From contig UCIV01000003.1 in the NCBI GenBank assembly GCA_900472575.1, forward strand, positions 287,230 to 351,229: a stretch of 64,000 nt of DNA. Direction: 5' to 3'. The notes beneath the pieces were generated by a model. That model saw only the letters and a list, made by a program, of their open reading frames with translations, made no database searches and was not told the DNA's origin. Source of the DNA: Hyphomicrobiales bacterium (GTDB lineage: Bacteria > Pseudomonadota > Alphaproteobacteria > Rhizobiales > Rhizobiaceae). Below are positions 52,950 through 61,805 of this stretch, piece by piece. Made by a program: the position numbers and the translations under genes. How positions within the stretch are numbered: position 1 is the stretch's first letter; every line of letters begins with the position of its first letter.

Positions 52950-53507
52950 ATGTCTGTTCAATCCCCCACGCAGTCGAGCTGGCTGCGATCCTATTATTTC
53001 GTACGCGCGCTCTTTTCGATCGCCTGGATTGGCGCTGCAGTTCTGGCTCAAGGCCAGATCGCGGCGGCATCGCTGCTACTGGTGATTTACCCGGCCTGGG
53101 ATGCGATGGCCAATCTTGCCGATGCCCGCGCCAATGGCGGGCTTGCGGCCAACCGCTCGCAAATGCTGAATGTCGTTGCCAGCAGTGTCATGACAGTTGT
53201 GGTCATCTTCGCAGTGATGAAGAGCAGTTATGCCGTACTTGCAGTCTTCGGCCTCTGGGCAATCCTGTCCGGGCTGCTGCAGCTTTATACAGGTGTGCGG
53301 CGCTGGCGGATTGCCGGGGCCCAATGGGTGATGATCCTCAGCGGCGCACAATCCACGCTCGCAGGCGGGTTCATGATCAGCCGTTCAGTTGCCGATGCCG
53401 TGCCGACCATTCTCGATATCGTCCCTTATGTCGGCTTCGGCGCCTTCTATTTCCTGCTGTCCGGACTGTGGCTGACCGTAGCAGCCTACAGGCAGGCAAA
53501 GGCCTAA
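52950..53507 (+). CDS. DUF308-like membrane protein
   Basis: A 185-residue membrane protein with about six helices (YYFVRALFSIAWIGAAVLAQ, then ASLLLVIYPAWDAMANLADA, and VMTVVVIFAVMKSSYAVLAV). The pattern matches HdeD/DUF308-type proteins. It is probably induced when the divergent TetR protein releases the operator. Its function is unknown. Its last bases overlap the stop of the convergent helicase gene. Confidence 0.75.
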   Translation: MSVQSPTQSSWLRSYYFVRALFSIAWIGAAVLAQGQIAAASLLLVIYPAWDAMANLADARANGGLAANRSQMLNVVASSVMTVVVIFAVMKSSYAVLAVFGLWAILSGLLQLYTGVRRWRIAGAQWVMILSGAQSTLAGGFMISRSVADAVPTILDIVPYVGFGAFYFLLSGLWLTVAAYRQAKA

Positions 53508-55573
53508 CGCCACATGCCGCGCATGCGGGCAGTGACGTCTATCCGCACCTGTTGACGATGTTGCCGTTCGGCATCCGACATGGGGGCAACCACCGGCCAG
53601 GCCGAGGTTTCGAAGAACTGCAGCAGTGTTGCCGGAATGAAGCGGGTGCGGGCGGCATAGATATGCCGGTCGCCCTGCGAATGCTGTCCATGAACGAAGA
53701 AGCGCTGCGGTGTGATGACGTGGAGATGATCCTTGGCGCGGGTCATCGCCACGTAAAGCAGGCGGCGTTCCTCCTCGATCTCGGCTGTCGATCCGACGCC
53801 GAGATCGGATGGGATGCAGCCATCGACGCAGTTCAGCAGGAAGACCGAGCGCCATTCCTGGCCCTTGGCCGAGTGAATGGTCGAGAGGATCATGTAATCC
53901 TCATCGAGCAGCGGCACACCAGCCTGATCGCTGGTCGCATCCGGCGGATCAAGCGTCAGTTCGGTGAGGAACCGTTCGCGCGAGGCGTAACCCGAGGCGA
54001 TCTGTTCGAGTTGCAGAAGGTCAGCCTTGCGGGTTTCTGCGTCCTCGTGGACGCGTTCGAGATGCGGCTGGTACCATTCGCGCGCCGTGCCGATTTCCGC
54101 CGGCCAGCCTTCGTTTTTGCGGATGGCAGTCAGCATTTCGATGAAGGCAGGCCAGTCTGCTCCGGAACGGGGCGGGGCGGGGATTTCCTGCAGGGCCGCG
54201 AGCGGCTCCGGATCGGTCGCGATTGCATCGAGGATCTTGCCGGCAGTCTGCGGACCGATGCCGGGGATCAGTTGCATCAGCCGGAAGCCGGCAACGCGGT
54301 CGCGCGGGTTCTGGGCGAAACGCAGCGCCGCCAGCATGTCCTTCACATGGGCGCTGTCCAAAAACTTCAGGCCGCCGAATTTGACGAAGGGAATGTTGCG
54401 GCGGGTGAGTTCCACTTCCAGCGGGCCGGAATGGTGCGAGGCGCGAAACAGCACGGCCTGCTGTTTCAAGCTCATGCCGGTCTCGCGATTTTCCAGCACC
54501 TTCTCGACGATGTAATTGGCCTGTTCCGTCTCGTCTTTCACGGCAACGAGGCGCGGGCGCTCTTCCGACTGGCGGTCGGTCCAGAGGTTCTTGGTAAAGC
54601 GTTCGCGTGCAAGCTCGATCACGCCGTTTGCAGCGGCAAGGATCGTGTTAGTCGAACGATAATTGCGGTCCAGCGTGACGATATTGGCCGGTGGATCGAA
54701 CGTATTGGGGAAATCGAGAATGTTTCGGATCGTCGCGGCGCGGAACGAATAGATCGATTGCGCGTCGTCGCCGACGACAGTCAGGCCATGCCCGCCGGGT
54801 TTCAGCCCCATCAGGATCGAGGATTGCAGCCGGTTCGTGTCCTGATATTCGTCGACCATGACGTGGTCGAAACGGGCGCCGACATCTTCGGCGATAGACG
54901 GTTCGCTCATCATCTGCGCCCAGTAGAGCAGCAGGTCGTCGTAATCGAGGACGTTCTGGGTTTGCTTGGCTTCCACATAGGATGCGAAGAGTTCGCGCAG
55001 CTGTTTTTCCCAGGCCTGGCACCATGGGAACGAGGTTTTCAGCACTTCGTCGAGCGGCGTTTCGGAATTGACCGCACGGGAGTAGATGGCGAGGCAGGTG
55101 CCCTTGGTCGGGAACCGGCTTTCCATCTTGGAGAAACCCAGCTCATGGCGCACGAGGTTCATCAGGTCGGCGGAATCTTCCCGGTCGTGAATGGTGAAAT
55201 CCGGGTCGAGGCCAATCTGGTAGGCGTAGATGCGCAACAAGCGCGAGCCGATGCCGTGAAACGTGCCGGCCCAGGCGAGCGCATCGGACATGATGCCGCC
55301 ATTCGCGCCCATGACCTGCTTGCAGATGCGTTCGACACGGCGGCCCATTTCGGTGGCCGCGCGGCGGGAAAAGGTCATCAGCAGAATGCGGCGCGGATCG
55401 GCGCCAGAGACGATCAGGTGGGCAACGCGATGTGCGAGCGTGTTGGTCTTGCCCGAGCCAGCGCCGGCGATCACCAGAAGCGGACCGGCGGGGCCGGCAT
55501 TTGGGACGTCCGAACCATGCTCGACAGCACGGCGCTGGGCGTCATTGAGTTTTTCCAGATAGGCGACCGACAT
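53504..55573 (-). CDS. UvrD/Rep-type superfamily 1 ATP-dependent DNA helicase
   Basis: A 689-residue SF1A helicase. Motif Q/I is LNDAQRRAVEHGSD with Walker A GAGSGKTNTLAHRV; Ia is LMTFSRRAA; motif II DEYQDTN; III VGDDAQSIYSFRAA; IV LDRNYRSTN; V LSTIHSAKGQEW; VI LLYVAMTRAKDHL. All motifs are intact. Family members unwind DNA 3' to 5' in repair or clear protein roadblocks. No exonuclease domain follows. Start chosen at MSVAYLEKLN; a GTG four codons upstream is possible. Confidence 0.93.
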   Translation of the reverse strand: MSVAYLEKLNDAQRRAVEHGSDVPNAGPAGPLLVIAGAGSGKTNTLAHRVAHLIVSGADPRRILLMTFSRRAATEMGRRVERICKQVMGANGGIMSDALAWAGTFHGIGSRLLRIYAYQIGLDPDFTIHDREDSADLMNLVRHELGFSKMESRFPTKGTCLAIYSRAVNSETPLDEVLKTSFPWCQAWEKQLRELFASYVEAKQTQNVLDYDDLLLYWAQMMSEPSIAEDVGARFDHVMVDEYQDTNRLQSSILMGLKPGGHGLTVVGDDAQSIYSFRAATIRNILDFPNTFDPPANIVTLDRNYRSTNTILAAANGVIELARERFTKNLWTDRQSEERPRLVAVKDETEQANYIVEKVLENRETGMSLKQQAVLFRASHHSGPLEVELTRRNIPFVKFGGLKFLDSAHVKDMLAALRFAQNPRDRVAGFRLMQLIPGIGPQTAGKILDAIATDPEPLAALQEIPAPPRSGADWPAFIEMLTAIRKNEGWPAEIGTAREWYQPHLERVHEDAETRKADLLQLEQIASGYASRERFLTELTLDPPDATSDQAGVPLLDEDYMILSTIHSAKGQEWRSVFLLNCVDGCIPSDLGVGSTAEIEEERRLLYVAMTRAKDHLHVITPQRFFVHGQHSQGDRHIYAARTRFIPATLLQFFETSAWPVVAPMSDAERQHRQQVRIDVTARMRGMWR

Positions 55574-55647
55574 CAAATTCCGCACGTTGTTCCCGATGTG
55601 TTCGTTAGCTGTAACTGATTCGCTCCGGAACAGGCATATGGCGCTGT

Positions 55648-55677
55648 GGAGGGAGGAGGGAGGAGGGAGGGGTGAAG
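55648..55677 (+). repeat. Purine-rich short tandem repeat
   Basis: A run of GGAGGGA-type units (ggagggaggagggaggaggg and following) lies at 55648-55677, downstream of the helicase start on the other strand. It could form a G-quadruplex on the plus strand. No gene overlaps it. Confidence 0.5.
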
Positions 55678-55806
55678 GCGAGATTGGGGAGAGGCGGCGT
55701 TCAGGTGTCTGTCAGGGTCACGGCGCAATCGGGTCCGGTATCGATCAGACCAGGGACGAATTGCCACAAGCCAGTTAGTTTTTTCTCACCAATCAACCTT
55801 CACTGC

Positions 55807-55857
55807 GATAGATCTTTTTAGCTGATCGAGATATTTCGATCGGATAGATATCTTTTT
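55807..55857. promoter_or_regulatory. AT-rich repeat cluster upstream of the iron-type ABC operon
   Basis: GATAGATCTTTTT (55807-55819) and GATAGATATCTTTTT (55843-55857) are direct repeats 36 bp apart. Between them lies the inverted repeat GATCGA-N6-TCGATC (55824-55841). The 394-bp gap from 55574 to 55967 holds no gene, and this cluster is the likeliest regulatory element, about 110-160 bases before the binding-protein gene. I cannot match it to Fur, RirA or Irr consensus with confidence. Confidence 0.35.
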
Positions 55858-55967
55858 GTTTTTATTGATTTAATTATAATTTCTTGTGTCGATTTCTCTG
55901 GATTAAACTTGACCAGCCTTGTCCTGTTTGGATATGAGGACACCGTGAGTTTTCCACGGAGGCGATC

Positions 55968-56993
55968 TTGAAAACTTCTTCTTTCCTGGCAGGCGTAGCG
56001 CCCGCCTTTTCCGTTTTTGCTATTTCCGTCCTGTCTCTTTCGTCGCCGGCATCAGCCCAGGTGGCTGACAGCCTCACCATTTACAACGCCCAGCACGAAG
56101 GGCTGACCAAGGAATGGGTGGACGCCTTTACCGAGGAGACTGGTATCGTCGTAACCGTTCGCAATGGTGGCGACATGGAAATCGCCAACCAGATCGTACA
56201 GGAGGGGGCAAACTCTCCGGCAGACGTATTCCTCACCGAGAACTCGCCGGCGATGGCGTTGGTGGATGGCAAGGGTCTGTTCGAGCCGATCGACAAGGCC
56301 ACGCTCGATCAGGTGCCGGAACAGTTCCGGCCGGCGAACGGCCATTGGACGGGCATTGCCGCTCGCTCCACTGTCTTTGCCTATGACAAGACGAAGCTGA
56401 CGGAAGACAAGCTGCCGAAATCCCTGCTGGATCTGGCCAAGCCCGAATGGAAGGGGCGTTGGGCCGCATCGCCGTCAGGTGCCGATTTCCAGGCGATCGT
56501 CGGCGCCCTGCTCCAGTTGAAGGGCGAAGAGCAGACTGCGGCATGGCTGAAGGGCATGAAGGAAAACTTCACCTCCATCCGCGGCAACTCGACGGCGATG
56601 AAGGCGGTCAATGCCGGCCAGATCGAAGGCGCAGTGATTTATCACTACTATTATTTCGGTGATCAGGCGAAGACCGGCGAGAACAGCAAGAACGTCTCGC
56701 TGCACTATTTCAAGAACCAGGATCCGGGCGCTTTCGTCTCGATTTCGGGCGGTGGCATTCTCGCATCCTCCAAGCACAAGCAGCAGGCGCAGGCTTTCCT
56801 CAAATGGGTTGCCGGCAAGGGCGGCCAGAAGATCCTGCGTGACGGCACCTCGTTCGAATATGCCGTCGGCAAGGACGAAGCCTCCAACAAGGCGCTTGTG
56901 CCGCTCGCCGACCTGCAGGCGCCCAAGGTCGAGCCGACCGAGCTCAACAATGCCAAGGTCACCGACATGCTGACGGCCGCCGGCATTCTCTAA
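55968..56993 (+). CDS. Iron(III)-type ABC transporter substrate-binding protein (FbpA-like)
   Basis: A 341-residue periplasmic protein with a TTG start after ACGGAGGCG. The signal peptide ends near PASAQ. The mature protein starts LTIYNAQHEGLTKEW and carries SPADVFLTENSPAM, AARSTVFAYDKTKL and the tyrosine-rich VIYHYYYFGDQ loop, where FbpA-family proteins bind Fe(III) with adjacent Tyr residues. It precedes the permease and ATPase genes. The metal could be Fe(III) or another oxyanion-like ligand; iron is the best guess. Confidence 0.88.
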   Translation: MKTSSFLAGVAPAFSVFAISVLSLSSPASAQVADSLTIYNAQHEGLTKEWVDAFTEETGIVVTVRNGGDMEIANQIVQEGANSPADVFLTENSPAMALVDGKGLFEPIDKATLDQVPEQFRPANGHWTGIAARSTVFAYDKTKLTEDKLPKSLLDLAKPEWKGRWAASPSGADFQAIVGALLQLKGEEQTAAWLKGMKENFTSIRGNSTAMKAVNAGQIEGAVIYHYYYFGDQAKTGENSKNVSLHYFKNQDPGAFVSISGGGILASSKHKQQAQAFLKWVAGKGGQKILRDGTSFEYAVGKDEASNKALVPLADLQAPKVEPTELNNAKVTDMLTAAGIL

Positions 56994-57033
56994 GAGCTGA
57001 TGCCTTTCCTGAGCCTATAATTCCAGTTAAAGG

Positions 57034-57063
57034 GAGAGGTCGCAGATGCATCTGCGACCTCTC
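57034..57063 (+). promoter_or_regulatory. Perfect 30-bp palindrome between binding-protein and permease genes
   Basis: GAGAGGTCGCAGATG and its exact complement form a 30-bp palindrome. In ABC operons a hairpin here usually protects the upstream mRNA and reduces permease expression relative to the binding protein. It has no T tail. Confidence 0.65.
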
Positions 57064-57081
57064 GTCATATTCAGGTAATCC

Positions 57082-58650
57082 ATGACGTCTTTCGCCGACA
57101 GCAAGCCGCTTTCCATGCCACTTCCCCGTCTCCGGTCGGGAACGCGCGGAACGTTTGTTTTGGCCGTCATCATGGCGTTTCTGGCGCTGCTGCCGCTCGG
57201 TTTCGTTTTCTGGGCAACCGCCGTAACGGGCTGGGAAACCGCATCGCAGATGATCTTTAGGCCGCGTGTCGGCGAGTTGATGACCAATACGCTGCTGCTG
57301 GTGCTGTTTACGGTGCCGCTTGCAACCCTGCTCGCCACTGCGCTTGCGTGGCTGACGGAGCGCAGCGACCTGCCGTTTGCAAGGACGTGGTCGGCGCTCT
57401 GCGTCGCGCCGCTCGCCATTCCCGCCTTCGTGCATTCCTATGCCTGGATCGGCATGTGGCCGGGTTTCCACGGATTGCCTGCCGGTATCGCGATTTCCGT
57501 CACGGCCTATTTTCCGTTTCTCTATCTGCCGATCTCGGCAGCGCTTCGGCTTCTCGATCCGGCGCTCGAAGACCAGGCCGCTTCGCTCGGCCTTTCCGAT
57601 GCGGCCGTTTTTCGCCGTGTGGTGCTGCCGCAACTGAGGCTGTCCATTCTCGGTGGCGGATTGCTGGTCGGCTTACATCTTCTGGCCGAATACGGCCTCT
57701 ATGCGATGATCCGCTTCGACACGTTTACAACCGCGATCGTCGACCAGTTCCAGTCGACCTATAACGGCGTGGCGGCGAACATGCTGGCTCTGGTGCTGGT
57801 TTTATGCTGCCTCGTCCTGCTCGGTTTCGATGCGGGCTTGAGAGGCCGTCGGCGTTATGCTCGCATCGGCTCCGGCGTGGCGAGGAAGGCGAGGAAAGTC
57901 TCTCTCGGCCGCTGGCATTATGTCTGCGTGCTGTTGCCAATTGCAGCGGTCGCTTTTGCGCTGGGGATCCCGGCCGTTACCCTCTCGCATTGGCTGATCG
58001 CCGGCGGCGTGGAAATCTGGCGGATGAACGAAATCGGCCTGGCGCTTGCCCAGACGCTCGTGATCTGTGTGGTCGGCGGGCTTGCAACGACGCTTGCAGC
58101 GCTTCCCATCGCTTGGCTTTCGGTTCGCCGCCCCAGTCGCGGAAGCCGGATCATCGAGGGGTGTTATTATCTCGCCAGTTCGATGCCAGGCGTGGTCGTG
58201 GCGCTGGCGCTGGTGACGATCACGGTCAGGGTGGCGCTGCCGCTTTACCAGACGGTTGCAACGATCGTGCTTGCCTATGTCATCATGTTCCTGCCACGCG
58301 CACTTGTCAGTCTTCGCGCCAGCATCGCGCAGGTGCCGGCGGAGCTTGAACAGGCGGCTGCGAGCCTCGGGCGTTCGCCGGCCAACGCGCTGTGGTCGAC
58401 CACCGTCAGGCTGGCGGCGCCAGGGGCCGCAGCAGCAGTGGCGCTCTCATCACTCGGCATCATGAACGAACTGACCGCAACGCAGATGCTGGCGCCGAAC
58501 GGTACCCGCACGCTTGCCATGGCCTTCTGGGCGCTGACCAGCGAGATCGATTATGCGGGGGCTGCACCCTATGCGCTGCTGATGATTCTGTTCTCGCTGC
58601 CGATGACGGCACTTCTCCACCATCAATCGAAAAAGATCGCCGGCCGATGA
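57082..58650 (+). CDS. Iron(III)-type ABC transporter permease (FbpB-like, fused)
   Basis: A 522-residue membrane protein with two sets of about six helices. It is a duplicated permease of the FbpB/SfuB type with two EAA-like loops: [24 protein letters not shown] and [24 protein letters not shown]. These loops contact the ATPase. The gene overlaps the ATPase gene by ATGA, implying coupled translation. Confidence 0.92.
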   Translation: MTSFADSKPLSMPLPRLRSGTRGTFVLAVIMAFLALLPLGFVFWATAVTGWETASQMIFRPRVGELMTNTLLLVLFTVPLATLLATALAWLTERSDLPFARTWSALCVAPLAIPAFVHSYAWIGMWPGFHGLPAGIAISVTAYFPFLYLPISAALRLLDPALEDQAASLGLSDAAVFRRVVLPQLRLSILGGGLLVGLHLLAEYGLYAMIRFDTFTTAIVDQFQSTYNGVAANMLALVLVLCCLVLLGFDAGLRGRRRYARIGSGVARKARKVSLGRWHYVCVLLPIAAVAFALGIPAVTLSHWLIAGGVEIWRMNEIGLALAQTLVICVVGGLATTLAALPIAWLSVRRPSRGSRIIEGCYYLASSMPGVVVALALVTITVRVALPLYQTVATIVLAYVIMFLPRALVSLRASIAQVPAELEQAAASLGRSPANALWSTTVRLAAPGAAAAVALSSLGIMNELTATQMLAPNGTRTLAMAFWALTSEIDYAGAAPYALLMILFSLPMTALLHHQSKKIAGR

Positions 58651-59696
58651 GTTTTGTAGAGATCCAGGGACTACGCAAGAATTTTGGGCCTGTAGTGGCT
58701 CTCGACGGGATCGATCTTACCGTCGAGCGCGGCAGCCGCACTGTCGTCGTCGGGCCTTCCGGTTGCGGCAAGACCACGCTGTTGCGCCTGATTGCCGGTT
58801 TCGAGGTGGCGGATGCGGGCCGTATCGTTATCGGTGGCGATACTCTGGCCGATGGTGTGAGTGCAATGCCGGCACATAAGCGCAATATCGGCATCGTCGC
58901 GCAGGACGGGTGCCTGTTTCCGCATCTGACCGTTGCCGGTAACATCGTCTTCGGCATGACGGAAGAGCCGTCGGCGAGGCAGCGAACGGCCGCGGAATTG
59001 ATGGAAATGGTCGGGCTGGAGCGTTCAATGCTGGTGAGGCGCCCGGACGAGCTTTCCGGCGGGCAGCAGCAGCGCGTGGCGCTAGCGCGCGCGCTTGCCC
59101 GCAAGCCGCGACTGATGCTGCTCGATGAGCCCTTCTCCGCGCTCGATACGGGCCTTCGGGCTCAGACGCGCAAGGCGATCGGCAACGTGTTGAAAGAGGA
59201 GGGGATCGCGACGCTGCTCGTCACTCACGATCAAGCCGAAGCGCTGCTCTTTGCCGATCAGCTAGCGGTGATGCGGGGAGGCATTCTCGTGCAATCCGGC
59301 CGGCCGCGTGATGTCTATTCGCGCCCGATCGACGCGGCGACGGCCGCGTTTCTCGGCGAAGCGATCGTCCTGCCGGCCGAGATCGCGGATGGATATGCTC
59401 ATTGCGTGCTGGGGCGGCTGCCGCTTGCTGCCTCCGTGGCTCCCGCGCGGCAGGTGACGATCATGCTGCGGCCAGAGCAGATCAGCGTCACCGAGCCGGG
59501 TGAAAGGGCCTGTGAACGGGAAATTCGCGGACGCGTGGTCGAGGCCGGTTTCCGCGGCTCGACCAGCGATCTGCGCATCGTTCTACGCGAAAACGAGAAT
59601 ATCGTCCTCAACATCGAAGTGCCGAGTTCAGTCGACGTGATCGCAGGTCAGGAAATTGCTCTGCGTGTCTCGGGAGCCGCGCACGTATTCAGCTGA
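58647..59696 (+). CDS. Iron(III)-type ABC transporter ATP-binding protein (FbpC-like)
   Basis: A 349-residue ATPase. Motifs: Walker [17 protein letters not shown] (about residue 37), Q-loop [13 protein letters not shown], signature [17 protein letters not shown], Walker [14 protein letters not shown]-loop [11 protein letters not shown]-terminal TOBE-like extension (from about 240) is typical of FbpC/PotA proteins. All catalytic residues are intact. It completes the three-gene importer. Confidence 0.94.
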   Translation: MSFVEIQGLRKNFGPVVALDGIDLTVERGSRTVVVGPSGCGKTTLLRLIAGFEVADAGRIVIGGDTLADGVSAMPAHKRNIGIVAQDGCLFPHLTVAGNIVFGMTEEPSARQRTAAELMEMVGLERSMLVRRPDELSGGQQQRVALARALARKPRLMLLDEPFSALDTGLRAQTRKAIGNVLKEEGIATLLVTHDQAEALLFADQLAVMRGGILVQSGRPRDVYSRPIDAATAAFLGEAIVLPAEIADGYAHCVLGRLPLAASVAPARQVTIMLRPEQISVTEPGERACEREIRGRVVEAGFRGSTSDLRIVLRENENIVLNIEVPSSVDVIAGQEIALRVSGAAHVFS

Positions 59697-59712
59697 TTTT
59701 GTTCCAGAGACG

Positions 59713-59738
59713 GGAACCGGGAACATTGACCAAACGTT
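59713..59738 (+). promoter_or_regulatory. EcfG-type general-stress promoter of the DUF1328 gene
   Basis: GGAAC (59713-59717) and CGTT (59735-59738) are separated by 17 bases, matching the GGAAC-N16/17-CGTT consensus of the alphaproteobacterial general stress sigma factor EcfG. The next start codon is at 59770. Confidence 0.6.
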
Positions 59739-59769
59739 ATCCGGCCATCGCAATCAAGGACACAAATCC

Positions 59770-59943
59770 ATGCTGAAATGGGCGCTCATTTTCCTCGTCA
59801 TTTCCCTGATTTCGGGTTTCCTCGGCTTCTCGGGAGTTTCCGCCGCGACGGCAGGCATCGCCAAGATCCTGTTCTTCCTGTTCCTGGTTATCTTCCTGGT
59901 CTTCCTCGTGCTTGCGCTTATGGCGGGCAGTGCGATCATGTGA
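59770..59943 (+). CDS. DUF1328 small membrane protein
   Basis: A 57-residue protein: [20 protein letters not shown], then [23 protein letters not shown]. It matches the YtjA/DUF1328 family, two hydrophobic helices with a short loop containing [14 protein letters not shown]. The function is unknown, but the family is commonly stress-induced, and an EcfG-type promoter precedes it here. Confidence 0.88.
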   Translation: MLKWALIFLVISLISGFLGFSGVSAATAGIAKILFFLFLVIFLVFLVLALMAGSAIM

Positions 59944-59967
59944 TCGCTTGAAAGCCTTAAAACGATG

Positions 59968-59991
59968 AAGCCGCCCTTGCGGGCGGCTTTG
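59968..59991 (+). terminator. Terminator of the DUF1328 gene
   Basis: AAGCCGCCC (59968-59976) pairs with GGGCGGCTT (59981-59989) around TTGC, followed by TTGA. Confidence 0.7.
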
Positions 59992-60018
59992 ACGTGTTCC
60001 GGCGAAGCTATATGGACG

Positions 60019-60255
60019 TCATCGTCCCGGGTGTGTCTGGGCGAAGACGAGCAATTGCCAGACGACCGGCCCCAGAAGCGAATGCTCGTGATGGCTTTTC
60101 GGGATCGTTGCCCCCTTGTCGACGACAATCTCGTCACCACAGGCCCGACAGCGGTAGATGCCGGCATTGGTGACGGGCTGTCCAGGCTTATAGTCCTGGT
60201 CGAAGGCCCACGAATTGGCCTGAACGAGGCGGTCAGAATATTTGTACTGTGCCAT
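60019..60255 (-). CDS. Small CxxC zinc-ribbon-like protein (78 aa)
   Basis: A 78-residue protein starting MAQYKYSDRLVQANSWAFDQ and containing YRCRACGDEIVVDKGATIP with a CxxC pair followed by SHHEHS. One CxxC and two His could bind zinc. I do not recall a function; similar small proteins are annotated as hypothetical in rhizobia. ATG at 60255 is chosen because upstream in-frame starts add sequence with no ribosome site. Confidence 0.6.
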   Translation of the reverse strand: MAQYKYSDRLVQANSWAFDQDYKPGQPVTNAGIYRCRACGDEIVVDKGATIPKSHHEHSLLGPVVWQLLVFAQTHPGR

Positions 60256-60641
60256 CCTGCTTCTCTCGGATCGATGCCTTTGGTCGGCGCAAGACTGCCC
60301 AAAACAAGTGACCAAACAGTAATTTAGGTCTGAGGCATTGCAGATTTTTTGCCTTTTGGCAGGTTTCGACAAAGATTTCTTCGCCGCAGGATTGCATGAG
60401 CATTCGACATTGTAATCCAGGGTGAATATACGCGACCTGATTTGTTATCCTTCAGCGGAATGGGGCGGGCCTTCTGGTTCTGCCAGGGAGAGCAGGAACG
60501 AGGCGCAGGCTATGACGACCTGATCTGTCCTGAAGCAACATGATTGCGCTCTGCGCCGAGGCTTTCATCTGTCCAGACCCATTAAGAAGGCGATTTGTCG
60601 ACAGGCGCGGAACGTGTACTGACGTCTGCAGGAGATAGTCG
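60256..60641. other. Gap upstream of a small membrane protein gene
   Basis: This 386-bp gap contains no convincing gene or RNA. A GGAAC at about 60608 lacks a CGTT at stress-promoter spacing. No terminator is visible. Confidence 0.35.
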
Positions 60642-60842
60642 ATGAACGTCAGCAATCCCGTCGAAGGCGATAAGCCGCCGCCGAAGCGAAAGCCGATATG
60701 GCCATGGCTGGCTATGCTGGTTCTCACGCTCGCGATAATTTACACCCATCATCGAATATCTTTGATCATCGATGACCTGGCGCAGATGGCGAGAGATTTT
60801 ATCCAGTTGCTACGATGGGTTCTTGCAAAGCTGGAGGGCTAA
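60642..60842 (+). CDS. Small single-pass membrane protein (66 aa), unknown function
   Basis: A 66-residue protein: MNVSNPVEGDKPPPKRKP, then the helix IWPWLAMLVLTLAIIYTHHR, and an amphipathic tail. GCAGGAGATAG gives a good ribosome site. The Pro/Lys-rich N-terminus with a C-terminal tail suggests an inner-membrane protein. No family is recognised. Confidence 0.6.
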   Translation: MNVSNPVEGDKPPPKRKPIWPWLAMLVLTLAIIYTHHRISLIIDDLAQMARDFIQLLRWVLAKLEG

Positions 60843-60971
60843 TCGGAAGATAGGAAAAACTGGCCGGAGCGGACTTTCCGAGTTGGTTCAGCCGAACCCA
60901 GCGGCGCTATTCGTGCGTCTTCCAGAAATGCAAAAGGCCTTGTCATTACAAGGCCTTGCCGAAAGTTCGGA

Positions 60972-61046
<75 letters not shown>

Positions 61047-61202
61047 ATCCGATGTCGGCGCATAGACCATACCGTGATCGGGGCGTCAACTGGTTTTTTG
61101 GAAGAAATGCGAAGCTTTTTTGACAGGCCCGGATTTCCGGGATTTTTGTGCCTGTGGATGATTGAAGGCGGGATTGGGGGGCGGTATGTGCCGATCCCAA
61201 AA

Positions 61203-61228
61203 CACAAAAGGCGCCCGATTGGGCGCCT
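61203..61228 (-). terminator. Terminator of cpdR
   Basis: AGGCGCCC (61209-61216) pairs with GGGCGCCT (61221-61228). Read on the minus strand it is followed by TTTTGTG, ending the cpdR transcript. Confidence 0.75.
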
Positions 61229-61259
61229 CGATCGTTCGTCTGATTCCGAAAAAAATGAT

Positions 61260-61625
61260 TCAGGCTGCAGCGAGCATCTTGTTCACTTCGTCGACGAGGT
61301 CACGAAGGTGGAAAGGCTTCGACAGGACCTTGGCGTCCTTTGGGGCCTTCGAATCGGAATTCAGGGCAACGGCGGCAAAGCCGGTGATGAACATCACCTT
61401 GAGGTCCGGATCGAGTTCGGTGGCGCGGCGGGCAAGCTCGATGCCATCCATCTCCGGCATAACGATGTCGGTCAGGAGAAGAGAGAAGGGCTCTTCGCGA
61501 AGCCGGTCATAGGCGCTTGCGCCATTGTCGAAAGAGGCGACCTTATATCCCGCCTTTTCCAGTGCCTTCACCAGAAAACGGCGCATATCGTTGTCGTCTT
61601 CGGCGAGAAGGATTTTCTGTATCAT
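61260..61625 (-). CDS. cpdR: Single-domain response regulator CpdR
   Basis: A 121-residue receiver domain: acidic pair AEDDNDM, phospho-acceptor Asp 53 in LLLTDIVMPEMDG, Thr/Ser in MFITGFAA and Lys in LSKPFHLRDLVDE. The segment MRRFLVKALEKAGY and APKDAKVLSKPFHLRDLV is diagnostic of CpdR. Unphosphorylated CpdR brings substrates to ClpXP, including CtrA in Caulobacter; phosphorylation comes from the CckA-ChpT pathway. The C-terminus ends MLAAA, resembling a ClpXP degron. A near-CtrA box lies upstream. Confidence 0.92.
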   Translation of the reverse strand: MIQKILLAEDDNDMRRFLVKALEKAGYKVASFDNGASAYDRLREEPFSLLLTDIVMPEMDGIELARRATELDPDLKVMFITGFAAVALNSDSKAPKDAKVLSKPFHLRDLVDEVNKMLAAA

Positions 61626-61686
61626 CGTCGGGACCGTATCCGTGCATGCCTGAGGTTGTATGAGCCTTCCATAATGCCGGCTTACG

Positions 61687-61702
61687 GTAAATTTCCGTTT
61701 AA
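61687..61702 (-). promoter_or_regulatory. Near-consensus CtrA box upstream of cpdR
   Basis: On the minus strand the bases read TTAA-N7-TTTAC, one mismatch from TTAA-N7-TTAAC. It lies about 62-77 bases upstream of the cpdR ATG, a normal promoter position. Confidence 0.4.
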
Positions 61703-61805
61703 CCGACGCGGAACGGCGTTTGGTGGGCTATACATAGTATGGACTTGGCGTCGGGCAACTGGCAACATGCCACATCAGACTTGTTCGTGACATGGTAAAG
61801 GCAGG

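Noticed and set aside
53324..55618. A 764-codon plus-strand frame over the helicase
   Set aside because: Antisense of the clearly functional UvrD-type gene; begins inside the DUF308-like gene.
55600..55967. A Fur, RirA or Irr box upstream of the iron-type operon
   Set aside because: No clean match to TGA-N9-TCA or TTTAGAA-type palindromes could be found by eye; only the unexplained repeat cluster is reported.
60608..60641. GGAAC upstream of the 66-residue membrane protein as a stress promoter
   Set aside because: No CGTT occurs at 16 or 17 bases.
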